Part shown: positions 42,678-53,010 of the stretch, piece by piece
Layout: each line of letters starts with the position of its first letter
Numbering within the stretch: the stretch's first letter is position 1
DNA from: Trichobilharzia regenti
Taxonomy: Eukaryota > Platyhelminthes > Trematoda > Strigeidida > Schistosomatidae
DNA length: 64,000 nt
Reading direction: 5' to 3'
Assembly (NCBI GenBank): GCA_944472135.2
Contig: CALYDD020000402.1
Coordinates: forward strand, 62,001-126,000
Position numbers and translations under genes: made by a program
The notes under the pieces: generated by a model
Databases searched by the model: none
The model's input: the letters and a program-made list of their open reading frames with translations, nothing else
What the model was told of the DNA's origin: nothing

Positions 42678-43365
42678 ATGATTAATTCCAAACCATTTAT
42701 CCCATAATCACTCAAATTCCAGGAACGATCCAATTCTACCATTTAAAGAAGCTGGCGGACACGATGTAAATGAGTATTCATCATCTGAAATAAAGAAGCA
42801 ACTGGTTTTCAACATTTTACTCAACTTACGAGTACAGTCCGCCATGCAGACACAAATGGCGCAAATGGAGAATTCTGGAATCGACCTCGGCACCATTTGA
42901 TGCAGTAAAACAACCCGACATGACCTTATCTAATTTTCGCCTCCACGATCAAATTTCTTTCCTGTTATGAAACTACGATAAGACTGCTGGAAAAGTGGAA
43001 TAAATATATCACTGATCTCAACATAATACATCAATAAACTTCAAGCCATGGGTGCTGTTCACAACAAAGTTATATAGGAGAATTGACTTCAATCTTTATT
43101 TTTCCCAGATATTTGTATTACATTCATCTGATGTCTGGGTTTTTTGTTAATGCGAAGACAATATTTCTATATCTCTTTATGTGCTACACAAACAAACTTT
43201 ATAGCAGACTGTTCCGACTGACTTTGATGTCAGAAAGAACAACCAAACTGTAAATCCATTATACATCAAATTTTGTGTAATTTATATAATAACTTATCCA
43301 TGCCTGTAGAATTGGTGTGTTCCTGCATAAACAGGAAGGAATATATTATTATTATTAAAACAATA
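42678..43365 (+). mobile_element. nLTR-A 3' UTR fragment, plus
   Basis: A 5'-truncated copy of the nLTR-A 3' UTR only, matching 28055-28735, with the hairpin TTCCTGcataaaCAGGAA at 43320-43337 and an ATT tail. The host BEL-F reading is interrupted at gagtatg and resumes after the next tails at tatgttctaac. Confidence 0.85.
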
Positions 43366-43540
43366 TTTATGCATGCCTATACAATTGGTGTACCCTACAT
43401 AGCTAGGGAAAAAATGTACTTTATTATATTATCTTTACTAAATATGCTTATTTATATTATGTGTAAATTATCGAATTGATGATGCCTGTAAACTGGCGTC
43501 CCTCATGTAAAAAATGAGAATATATATTATTATTATTATT
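43366..43540 (+). repeat. Two further LINE 3' tails stacked after nLTR-A
   Basis: 43372-43440 has gcatgcctatacaattggtg and a CCCTA...TAGGG hairpin, followed by an AT-rich run. 43480-43540 has gatgcctgtaaactggcgtc, the hairpin CTCAT...ATGAG (43502-43518) and an (ATT)n tail. They look like extremely short LINE copies of related families inserted into the first tail. Confidence 0.65.
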
Positions 43541-43782
43541 ATGTTCTAACACTGCAAACCAGAGACAAATGGAAGACGTTGTGCAGAAACTTAAAGTTTG
43601 GTGATATAGTCTTAGTAGCAGATAAATGTACCACAGGTAGATGGCCTTTGGGAGTGGTAGGAAGGCTACTCTGTAGTGGTGATAGGTTGGTGAAGGCTGT
43701 TGAGATGAGGACAAGTTGTGGGGTGTTGGTGCGAGATATTAGGAAACTGTGTCTACTGGAAGGTGCTGAGAGTGGAGAGTGA
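43541..43782 (+). pseudogene. BEL-F pol C-terminus
   Basis: The open part reads LQTRDKWKTLCRNLKFGDIVLVADK, then RWPLGVVGRL and VRDIRKLCLLEGAESGE. This is the end of BEL/Pao pol after the integrase (R-N-L...G-D-I-V-L-V, W-P-L-G, I-R-K-L-C-L-L-E). It continues directly from RWLKEY at 42677 once the LINE insertions are set aside. Confidence 0.85.
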
Positions 43783-44343
43783 GAGGATGAACCACTTGAC
43801 GATTTTCCAACCTAGGGTGTCAACGTGAGAAGCAATGTAGGCGTAGTGCTGTAAGTCCTACAGTTCTTCAAAGGTAGCTCGTCGAGGCGGAGTCCACGAC
43901 AATTGATGTATTGATTGTACATACATTTGTGTTAAAAAATTGAATTGGTTCCAATTCATCTAATTGTTGGTTTTTTAATAATAGTTGTCGCTTTGTGTGA
44001 ATCATCTTGTGATGTTATTGTGAGTACTTCTGAAGTCGTTTCTAGTCTTGTGAACGAATGGAGTAGTGTTAGAGTCAGTGTATGCGATCGGATACACTGG
44101 GGAGAGGATTGTGCCAGAGTGATGTGAATCAACCAACGCTTCATGAACCAGATCAGTGGTGACACTGTCTACAGACAGCGTAGATTCCACGCGCCGGTGA
44201 GAGCGTGTCGGTGTGATGTGGTATGCTTGTTGTGGGTTGGGCTTTTTGTCTTGCTTTTCCAATTTTAGCCTGGGCTCGGTAGGCCCAGGTTCCCGCGTTG
44301 GCAGCGCTATGGAAAAAGGGATGGGCCCTTTTCAGCCGGGGAG
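43783..44343 (+). repeat. BEL-F 3' UTR and polypurine tract
   Basis: Holds one copy of the block that is triplicated at 10539-11035, further 3' UTR similar in layout to 18537-19114, and the tract cagccggggag (44333-44343) before the LTR. No gene. Confidence 0.75.
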
Positions 44344-44548
44344 TGTCCATGGAGGCGAACATTGAACGTTTGTTTTCAGAACTGGTAGCCATTGTTGGGC
44401 AACTAAAAGGCGCGAATGGTTCGATGGTGTACAAGTTCGATGCGGACGACAAAAAAACGAATAAAAGTACTCCATAATTTTGTCTAGAATATTTGTTTAT
44501 AGACTTTTACTGTTCACAGCTTTAATTGTCCAAAGATATAACTTCCTT
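44344..44548 (+). repeat. BEL-F 3' LTR, left part
   Basis: Nearly identical to 38962-39166, ending at the Merlin insertion. The first copy of the 8-bp target duplication, acttcctt, is 44541-44548. Confidence 0.88.
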
Positions 44549-44649
44549 GCTGACTCTAAAGAATAGCGGCCCAAACCGAAACGACCTTCGAACAAAAAAG
44601 TGACCTTGAGATAGGAATCAGCTGACTGTATCATTTTCGGAAGTAATCA

Positions 44650-47600
44650 GGTGACCCTAAAGAATAGCGGCCCAAACCGAAACGACCTTCGAACAAGAAG
44701 TGACCTTGAGGGAGGAATCAGCTGACTGTATCATTTTCGGATGTAATAATGGATGTTTTCGATTACTTTTCGGATAACGGACTGATAGCTTTGTCGAAAA
44801 TTTGCCAATGCGGAGGAGTTATGCATTTAGAAAAATAGACAGAAGCCATTGATGGCTTTGTATACAGATGTATTGAGTGCCAAAGGAAGAAATCGGTTCG
44901 AGAAGGTTTGTCGTTGTTCTTTAGTTTACAGATCCCTTAGGAACTTTTCTCTCAAGGCCTAAACTACCTTTGACAAAAATTTTAATGATCTGTAACTTCT
45001 GGGTCCTGAAAAGAGCAGTCACAGCTACAGCTTATGAAACAGAAAATTCGGAGGTGTCAGCAGTGCAATGGTACAACTACTGCAGAGATGTTTCCTCCTG
45101 AAAAATGAACACCCTGACTCAAGTTCTCGGAGGAGTCGGCAGCATAGTCCATATCGATGAGACTGTACTTATAAAAAGGAAATACAACCGAGGGAGATTA
45201 CAAGCAAACCAGTAGTGGATACTGGGTATCTACAACACGACACTGCGCAAAGGGTATATAGAAGCGATTCCCAGTCGCAGTGCAGCAGTATTAGTGCCTA
45301 TTATTAAGCGTTCGGTGTTGCCGGGGACGACTATTCATACAGATGAATGGAGCGGATACCGTCAATTATCGAATCATGGGTACATTCATCATGTTGTTAA
45401 TCATACGGACGGTTTCCGGAATCCTTTAGATGGAACCCACACCAGTTCCATTGAAAGTTTTAGGGTGACCCTAAAGAATAGCGGCCCAAACCGAAACGAC
45501 CTTCGAACAAGAAGTGACCTTGAGGGAGGAATCAGCTGACTGTATCATTTTCGGATGTAATAATGGATGTTTTCGATTACTTTTCGGATAACGGACTGAT
45601 AGCTTTGTCGAAAATTTGCCAATGCGGAGGAGTTATGCATTTAGAAAAATAGACAGAAGCCATTGATGGCTTTGTATACAGATGTATTGAGTGCCAAAGG
45701 AAGAAATCGGTTCGAGAAGGTTTGTCGTTGTTCTTTAGTTTACAGATCCCTTAGGAACTTTTCTCTCAAGGCCTAAACTACCTTTGACAAAAATTTTAAT
45801 GATCTGTAACTTCTGGGTCCTGAAAAGAGCAGTCACAGCTACAGCTTATGAAACAGAAAATTCGGAGGTGTCAGCAGTGCAATGGTACAACTACTGCAGA
45901 GATGTTTCCTCCTGAAAAATGAACACCCTGACTCAAGTTCTCGGAGGAGTCGGCAGCATAGTCCATATCGATGAGACTGTACTTATAAAAAGGAAATACA
46001 ACCGAGGGAGATTACAAGCAAACCAGTAGTGGATACTGGGTATCTACAACACGACACTGCGCAAAGGGTATATAGAAGCGATTCCCAGTCGCAGTGCAGC
46101 AGTATTAGTGCCTATTATTAAGCGTTCGGTGTTGCCGGGGACGACTATTCATACAGATGAATGGAGCGGATACCGTCAATTATCGAATCATGGGTACATT
46201 CATCATGTTGTTAATCATACGGACGGTTTCCGGAATCCTTTAGATGGAACCCACACCAGTTCCATTGAAAGTTTTAGGGTGACCCTAAAGAATAGCGGCC
46301 CAAACCGAAACGACCTTCGAACAAGAAGTGACCTTGAGGGAGGAATCAGCTGACTGTATCATTTTCGGATGTAATAATGGATGTTTTCGATTACTTTTCG
46401 GATAACGGACTGATAGCTTTGTCGAAAATTTGCCAATGCGGAGGAGTTATGCATTTAGAAAAATAGACAGAAGCCATTGATGGCTTTGTATACAGATGTA
46501 TTGAGTGCCAAAGGAAGAAATCGGTTCGAGAAGGTTTGTCGTTGTTCTTTAGTTTACAGATCCCTTAGGAACTTTTCTCTCAAGGCCTAAACTACCTTTG
46601 ACAAAAATTTTAATGATCTGTAACTTCTGGGTCCTGAAAAGAGCAGTCACAGCTACAGCTTATGAAACAGAAAATTCGGAGGTGTCAGCAGTGCAATGGT
46701 ACAACTACTGCAGAGATGTTTCCTCCTGAAAAATGAACACCCTGACTCAAGTTCTCGGAGGAGTCGGCAGCATAGTCCATATCGATGAGACTGTACTTAT
46801 AAAAAGGAAATACAACCGAGGGAGATTACAAGCAAACCAGTAGTGGATACTGGGTATCTACAACACGACACTGCGCAAAGGGTATATAGAAGCGATTCCC
46901 AGTCGCAGTGCAGCAGTATTAGTGCCTATTATTAAGCGTTCGGTGTTGCCGGGGACGACTATTCATACAGATGAATGGAGCGGATACCGTCAATTATCGA
47001 ATCATGGGTACATTCATCATGTTGTTAATCATACGGACGGTTTCCGGAATCCTTTAGATGGAACCCACACCAGTTCCATTGAAAGTTTTAGGGTGACCCT
47101 AAAGAATAGCGGCCCAAACCGAAACGACCTTCGAACAAGAAGTGACCTTGAGGGAGGAATCAGCTGACTGTATCATTTTCGGATGTAATAATGGATGTTT
47201 TCGATTACTTTTCGGATAACGGACTGATAGCTTTGTCGAAAATTTGCCAATGCGGAGGAGTTATGCATTTAGAAAAATAGACAGAAGCCATTGATGGCTT
47301 TGTATACAGATGTATTGAGTGCCAAAGGAAGAAATCGGTTCGAGAAGGTTTGTCGTTGTTCTTTAGTTTACAGATCCCTTAGGAACTTTTCTCTCAAGGC
47401 CTAAACTACCTTTGACAAAAATTTTAATGATCTGTAACTTCTGGGTCCTGAAAAGAGCAGTCACAGCTACAGCTTATGAAACAGAAAATTCGGAGGTGTC
47501 AGCAGTGCAATGGTACAACTACTGCAGAGATGTTTCCTCCTGAAAAATGAACACCCTGACTCAAGTTCTCGGAGGAGTCGGCAGCATAGTCCATATCGAT

Positions 47601-48719
47601 GAGACTGTACTTATAAAAAGGAAATACAACCGAGGGAGATTACAAGCAAACCAGTAGTGGATACTGGGTATCTACAACACGACACTGCGCAAAGGGTATA
47701 TAGAAGCGATTCCCAGTCGCAGTGCAGCAGTATTAGTGCCTATTATTAAGCGTTCGGTGTTGCCGGGGACGACTATTCATACAGATGAATGGAGCGGATA
47801 CCGTCAATTATCGAATCATGGGTACATTCATCATGTTGTTAATCATACGGACGGTTTCCGGAATCCTTTAGATGGAACCCACACCAGTTCCATTGAAAGT
47901 TTTAGGGTGACCCTAAAGAATAGCGGCCCAAACCGAAACGACCTTCGAACAAGAAGTGACCTTGAGGGAGGAATCAGCTGACTGTATCATTTTCGGATGT
48001 AATAATGGATGTTTTCGATTACTTTTCGGATAACGGACTGATAGCTTTGTCGAAAATTTGCCAATGCGGAGGAGTTATGCATTTAGAAAAATAGACAGAA
48101 GCCATTGATGGCTTTGTATACAGATGTATTGAGTGCCAAAGGAAGAAATCGGTTCGAGAAGGTTTGTCGTTGTTCTTTAGTTTACAGATCCCTTAGGAAC
48201 TTTTCTCTCAAGGTCTAAACTACCTATGACGAAAATTTTAATGATCTGTAACTTCTGGGTCCTGAAAAGAGCAGTCACAGCTACAGCTTATGAAACAGAA
48301 AATTCGGAGGTGTCAGCAGTGCAATGGTACAACTACTGCAGAGATGTTTCCTCCTGAAAAATGAACACCCTGACTCAAGTTCTCGGAGGAGTCGGCAGCA
48401 TAGTCCATATCGATGAGACTGTACTTATAAAAAGGAAATACAACCGAGGGAGATTACAAGCAAACCAGTAGTGGATACTGGGTATCTACAACACGACACT
48501 GCGCAAAGGGTATATAGAAGCGATTCCCAGTCGCAGTGCAGCAGTATTAGTGCCTATTATTAAGCGTTCGGTGTTGCCGGGGACGACTATTCATACAGAT
48601 GAATGGAGCGGATACCGTCAATTATCGAATCATGGGTACATTCATCATGTTGTTAATCATACGGACGGTTTCCGGAATCCTTTAGATGGAACCCACACCA
48701 GTTCCATTGAAAGTTTTAG
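44650..48719 (+). repeat. Five 814-bp Merlin units, 3'-deleted
   Basis: Each unit begins with the 5' inverted repeat (ggtgaccctaaagaatagcg) and ends in the transposase gene at gttttagg, where the next unit's ggtgacc starts. The 81-codon frames at 45294, 46108, 46922 and 47736 and the 74-codon one at 48550 carry the second catalytic Asp (IHTDEWSGY) and the catalytic Glu (SSIESF). They then read into the next unit's inverted repeat and stop. Unit 5 has a few private substitutions near 48211-48230. Confidence 0.93.
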
Positions 48720-48794
48720 GGTGACCCTAAAGAATAGCGGCCCAAACCGAAACGACCTTCGAACAAGAAAGTGACCTTGAGGGAGGAATCAGCT

Positions 48795-49704
48795 GACTGT
48801 ATCATTTTCGGATGTAATAATGGATGTTTTCGATTACTTTTCGGATAACGGACTGATAGCTTTGTCGAAAATTTGCCAATGCGGAGGAGTTATGCATTTA
48901 GAAAAATAGACAGAAGCCATTGATGGCTTTGTATACAGATGTATTGAGTGCCAAAGGAAGAAATCGGTTCGAGAAGGTTTGTCGTTGTTCTTTAGTTTAC
49001 AGATCCCTTAGGAACTTTTCTCTCAAGGCCTAAACTACCTTTGACAAAAATTTTAATGATCTGTAACTTCTGGGTCCTGAAAAGAGCAGTCACAGCTACA
49101 GCTTATGAAACAGAAAATTCGGAGGTGTCAGCAGTGCAATGGTACAACTACTGCAGAGATGTTTCCTCCTGAAAAATGAACACCCTGACTCAAGTTCTCG
49201 GAGGAGTCGGCAGCATAGTCCATATCGATGAGACTGTACTTATAAAAAGGAAATACAACCGTAGGGAGATTACAAGCAAACCAGTAGTGGATACTGGGTA
49301 TCTACAACACGACACTGCGCAAAGGGTATATAGAAGCGATTCCCAGTCGCAGTGCAGCAGTATTAGTGCCTATTATTAAGCGTTCGGTGTTGCCGGGGAC
49401 GACTATTCATACAGATGAATGGAGCGGATACCGTCAATTATCGAATCATGGGTACATTCATCATGTTGTTAATCATACGGACGGTTTCCGGAATCCTTTA
49501 GATGGAACCCACACCAGTTCCATTGAAAGTTTTAGGAGTCGTCTAAAAAGACGTATAAGAGCGGTTAACGGATCGAGAAATACCATGATTTACAGTTACC
49601 TGGATGAATTTATGTACCGAAACTGGTTTCATACGACTATGAAGACTCCCATGAGAAACTGGGAGGTTTTTTTGAGACATATACGCGAGCGCCATCCTTT
49701 GTAA
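48795..49704 (+). pseudogene. Merlin transposase, last full-length copy
   Basis: DDE transposase of the Merlin/IS1016 family, which cuts and pastes the element and makes 8-9 bp TSDs. N-terminal part near 48820: MDVFDYFSDNGLIALSKICQCGGVMHLEK, then a stop, then DGFVYRCIECQRKKSVREG, with paired cysteines as a zinc-binding region. The frame 49176-49379 has VGSIVHIDETVLIKRKYNRR (first Asp). The frame 49366-49704 has IHTDEWSGY (second Asp), THTSSIESF (Glu) and the C-terminus ending IRERHPL. This copy has two extra bases near 49261 compared with the others. Several stops mean no active enzyme is made here. Confidence 0.9.
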
Positions 49705-49857
49705 CTGTTTATTATGATTGCATTACTTATATATACACCTTTTTTTGCAATTATGCGCCTTTCTTTTTGAGCCTTCTCATTGGCCGAAGTTGTCCCTGTC
49801 AAGGTTATTTTTGCGTTAACAGTTCGTTTCGGTTTGGGCCGCTATGCTTTAGTCACC

Positions 49858-49964
49858 ACTTCCTTCTCACAATACTAGTGTTATGGAGTTAAAGTCGAAG
49901 AAAGCACATAGTTTTTATCGTGCGGAGCGTCTTGGTAACAATAGGAACTTAGGGATAAGTTCCT
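49858..49964 (+). repeat. BEL-F 3' LTR, right part, truncated
   Basis: From the second acttcctt to ataagttcct it matches 39159-39266, then diverges abruptly at tttttcgaag. The remainder of the 3' LTR is missing. Confidence 0.85.
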
Positions 49965-50220
49965 TTTTTCGAAGTTCTAAACTTAGCATTAATTTACTGT
50001 ATGGTAGATGCACATCATTCTTTAAACGCTCATTTCGTACATTTTCCTCAACAAGGTTCTTAACATTCTTGTTTTGTTTTCCAGGTGCAACGGGTAGTGG
50101 ACAAGAAACAAACGAAGCACGGGATCCAACGAACAACATCAAAGAAGCGATGTACAAACACTGTATTAGCATAGGCCGACAGACCAGTAGTCTGCCTGTC
50201 TCTGTTTTCGACATAAAACT
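49965..50220 (+). other. Possible exon-like open frame, unidentified
   Basis: The frame 49883-50266 runs from LTR into this stretch. A pyrimidine-rich ttgttttgttttccag at 50069-50084 resembles a 3' splice site. The following codons, read GATGSGQETNEARDPTNNIK and on to VSVFDIK, are open and not AT-biased. They run into a MITE at 50221; beyond it (50909) the frame would continue for about 10 codons. I do not recognise the protein. Confidence 0.35.
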
Positions 50221-50900
50221 GGCGAAGTTTAAGAATAGGGTCCCAAGCGATGCGAACGCACAATGACCTTGAGCCGACCAATCAGAAAATAGGACGATTT
50301 TTGCATAAAATTTTACGTATATTTACACAAAAATGCATGAAAAAAAGATTAAACGGATTATATTTCTCTGATATGACTTAAAAATACTTTCCAGTTGCGA
50401 TGAAGAGTAACAGTTGCTAATTTGGACTAGTTTCTGTAGATGTATTCACCAAAGAGACTGAAGGTGTGTTGTTTTGAGAATGGTTCATCTCTCTTCTATT
50501 GCTGTGTAGTCCTCTCCTAAGCCCTCGGTTTAGTTACTATGGTTCCAGTAAGAGCGTTGGCGACTACATACAAGGGAAATAAGGATAACAAAAGAACTTG
50601 AAATAAACGAAAAATCTATTCCTAATCGCTACCCTAACCCTAACCCTAACCCTAAACCCTAAACCTAACCCTAACCCTAACCACAATACTCGCCTTAACC
50701 CCTATCCTAACCCCAACGAGATGTTAACACATTGTCCAAACAGTAATAAAAGTGTTATCTGGGTGAAACTTGCTCCTTATTTGATGAATAGGGTTGATAT
50801 TTCAGCTATGATAATGACAGGAACCGTTAGCCAATGACTAGCATGCGTTCAAGGTCATTTGAGCGTTGAAGGTTTTGGGACCCTATTCTTAAACTTCGCC
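50221..50900. mobile_element. Merlin-like MITE with 8-bp TSD
   Basis: A 680-bp element with perfect 25-bp terminal inverted repeats starting ggcgaagtttaagaataggg, and an exact 8-bp TSD, ataaaact, at 50213-50220 and 50901-50908. The repeat aligns with the Merlin end next door at about 20 of 27 positions, and the subterminal atgaccttga is shared too. No transposase is present, so it would depend on a Merlin enzyme in trans. It carries telomere-type repeats in its centre. Confidence 0.9.
50631..50683. repeat. Interstitial telomeric repeats (CCCTAA)n
   Basis: About eight units of accctaacccta type, with two variants (aaaccctaaacc), followed by degenerate units to about 50722. The motif is that of flatworm and vertebrate telomeres (TTAGGG on the other strand). 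It lies wholly inside the MITE. Confidence 0.9.
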
Positions 50901-50908
50901 ATAAAACT

Positions 50909-51043
50909 TTGCACTGATGTGCAGAAAGCAAAACTGTGAATTACGAAGATATAGACTTCCTGGTTGACGGCCTCGGGGCGTGATGAGTGAAGCGCGGCAA
51001 CTTGAGATGCTGCACATCAATGCAGAGTTCTATGTAAAAACCA
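50909..51043. other. Short stretch without recognised feature
   Basis: Flank of the MITE and of the palindrome. The frame 50980-51183 has no motif. Confidence 0.4.
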
Positions 51044-51740
51044 GTCAATCATCATTAGTAGCACTAGTTTTCTCTCCTGTTTGTTGTAGTTTTATGAGCT
51101 ATTCAATCACATCTGCCAACAAACACCTACTAATAGTGTATGTTGAAAGTAGATTTAACAATATACAAGACGAATGTTTCTGATGATCGTTTATGTCGGC
51201 GAACGCTTCTTTATACTTATAATAAGAAAGCTTTTTCACTGCTTTTTATGTTCATCAATTGATGTGTGGAGAGTAACTACTAAAAGCACTTGTGATGCCC
51301 TAATGACCGGTCGATAGGTCCATTGTGGTCAATTATAAAGTGAGTCAACGAGCGAATTGACTGATTGATGTCATCTCTGTGACTGTATTAACGGGTAGCA
51401 ATAAGGACAGAAGCTACATCAACAGTTTTACGTCGATTACCTCCGACGAGTCTTGAGATAACTGTATATATACACATATATATATATGCATGTCAGGTGT
51501 CCTATGCAGTGGAAGTTAGTTACTTGTACATGGTGTTTGTATGCAGATTAAACTAGAAGTCGTAGATGCTACGTGAGGCGGTGGATTTATGGTATTGCTT
51601 AAGACCTGAGTTACATCTAGATCATTTCTAATATGAATTTTCAATAATGATTGTAGAAGTAATTCCAGGGTGTCTGTCCTATTATTATTCTGATGCTTGA
51701 TTTTTGTCTTTTACATTTTCATTCTTTTAGCATGTACTAT

Positions 51741-51978
51741 GTGCGTCGGTGGCACAGCGGTTAGCATGCTCGCCGACCATGCACATGGTCCGGGGTTCGA
51801 TCCCCGACCGACTCATTCCTTTACCTCACTTAGCCAGGAGTAATGCTGGTAAAGAGGGAAGGTTGGGCATGATGCTAGCAACTCCATCCTATGAAAATAA
51901 ACACTGCAACAGAAACTTCAAGCCTCTTGCTTGAAGCCCTATATTCCACTGGGAATGTGAAGGGAATAAATAAATAAA
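51741..51978 (+). mobile_element. tRNA-derived SINE, left arm
   Basis: The head contains pol III promoter boxes: A box tggcacagcggttagc and B box ggttcgatcc, in a tRNA-like context. A ~150-bp body follows, then an (aaat)n tail. It is flanked by an exact 13-bp TSD, tagcatgtactat, at 51728-51740 and 51979-51991. It is not called a tRNA gene because the acceptor and anticodon arms do not fold well and a body and tail follow. Confidence 0.9.
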
Positions 51979-52064
51979 TAGCATGTACTATAGATTATGA
52001 AGCTAATGAGAGTCTTGTGAATTGGTCGTTTCGCACACGAATTCATTGTTTTCGGACATTATAA

Positions 52065-52382
52065 AGCAACACTAGTGGATCAGTAAAGATCAGACCTGTC
52101 TGGGGTATTTTGCCTAGTTGGCATGTTACGCTGAGTCAAATACCTCAAGAAAATTGGGTTGGTTTAGTTGTCAGATCTATTCACCTTGAAGATAACGGTC
52201 CTGGTGTGTTTCCGATTTTAGAAGTGTGTTTAGAAACTCCTGTAAGTTGTTATGTGACGCGGTATTTAGCTTCGAAACTTTGTAACACCAAAAGTGTTGG
52301 AGAAGTACCAGCAGTGACCTACTTAGATTTCTACAGAACGAAGTGTCTCCTGATGAGAAGCCTACCCATCGATACATATTAA
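52065..52382 (+). CDS. Unidentified open frame in palindrome, left arm
   Basis: Open from just after a stop at 52062 to the centre. It carries SVKIRPVWGILPSWHVTLSQ and continues with NWVGLVVRSIHLEDNGPG, VFPILEVCLETPVSCYV and VPAVTYLDFYRTKCLLMRSLP. Residue composition and the absence of stops look like real coding, perhaps one exon, but I do not recognise the family and no ATG start is evident. The frame runs off at the palindrome centre, so the protein is incomplete here. Confidence 0.45.
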   Translation, partial: SNTSGSVKIRPVWGILPSWHVTLSQIPQENWVGLVVRSIHLEDNGPGVFPILEVCLETPVSCYVTRYLASKLCNTKSVGEVPAVTYLDFYRTKCLLMRSLPIDTY

Positions 52383-52690
52383 TGGGTAGGCTTCTCATCA
52401 GGAGACACTTCGTTCTGTAGAAATCTAAGTAGGTCACTGCTGGTACTTCTCCAACACTTTTGGTGTTACAAAGTTTCGAAGCTAAATACCGCGTCACATA
52501 ACAACTTACAGGAGTTTCTAAACACACTTCTAAAATCGGAAACACACCAGGACCGTTATCTTCAAGGTGAATAGATCTGACAACTAAACCAACCCAATTT
52601 TCTTGAGGTATTTGACTCAGCGTAACATGCCAACTAGGCAAAATACCCCAGACAGGTCTGATCTTTACTGATCCACTAGTGTTGCTTTAT
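52177..52690 (-). CDS. Mirror copy of the unidentified open frame, right arm
   Basis: The right arm repeats the same sequence on the minus strand (52382-52690). The frame stays open across the spacer into the antisense of the left arm down to 52177. The read-through part is unlikely to be meaningful. Two convergent copies facing each other across a 12-bp spacer could yield a perfectly self-complementary RNA if either is transcribed. Confidence 0.45.
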
Positions 52691-52772
52691 AATGTCCGAA
52701 AACAATGAATTCGTGTGCGAAACGACCAATTCACAAGACTCTCATTAGCTTCATAATCTATAGTACATGCTA

Positions 52773-53010
52773 TTTATTTATTTATTCCCTTCACATTCCC
52801 AGTGGAATATAGGGCTTCAAGCAAGAGGCTTGAAGTTTCTGTTGCAGTGTTTATTTTCATAGGATGGAGTTGCTAGCATCATGCCCAACCTTCCCTCTTT
52901 ACCAGCATTACTCCTGGCTAAGTGAGGTAAAGGAATGAGTCGGTCGGGGATCGAACCCCGGACCATGTGCATGGTCGGCGAGCATGCTAACCGCTGTGCC
53001 ACCGACGCAC
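52773..53010 (-). mobile_element. tRNA-derived SINE, right arm
   Basis: Mirror of 51741-51978, with the same TSD (atagtacatgcta at 52760-52772 and 53011-53023). Both arms carry it at the same place, so it inserted before the palindrome formed. Confidence 0.9.

Larger units (their letters stand above)
44549..49857 (+). mobile_element. Tandem Merlin (IS1016-type) transposon array
   Basis: One insertion, with terminal inverted repeats at its outer ends: gctgactctaaagaatagcg at 44549 and its counterpart, reading cgctatgctttagtcacc, ending at 49857. The exact 8-bp TSD acttcctt is at 44541-44548 and 49858-49865, and the empty site is preserved at 39159-39166. Inside are a 101-bp starter fragment, five head-to-tail 814-bp units (starts 44650, 45464, 46278, 47092, 47906) that lack the 3' part, and one full-length final copy (48720-49857). 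Units 1-4 appear identical by eye. Confidence 0.95.
38962..49964 (+). mobile_element. BEL/Pao element BEL-F with nested insertions
   Basis: 5' LTR (38962 to at least 39266), gag (39393-39931), RT, RNase H and integrase (40120-42677), LINE insertions (42678-43540), pol C-terminus (43541-43782), 3' UTR (43783-44343), then a 3' LTR split by a Merlin array (44344-44548 and 49858-49964). The 3' LTR is cut short, so the outer TSD is unknown. Pol has several stops, so the element is dead. Confidence 0.88.

Noticed and set aside
44549..49857. CRISPR-like or satellite array
   Set aside because: Units are 814 bp, contain transposase codons and Merlin inverted repeats, and have no spacer structure; this is a eukaryotic transposon array.
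50631..50722. True chromosome end
   Set aside because: The block is short, partly degenerate, inside a MITE, and followed by 13 kb of ordinary sequence.
51741..51815. tRNA gene suggested by A and B boxes
   Set aside because: The boxes are good, but the segment has a non-tRNA body, an (aaat)n tail and an exact 13-bp TSD, so it is a SINE head, not a functional tRNA gene.
52177..52641. 154-codon minus frame as one complete protein
   Set aside because: Its second half is the antisense of the first across the palindrome centre, so the read-through product is not credible.
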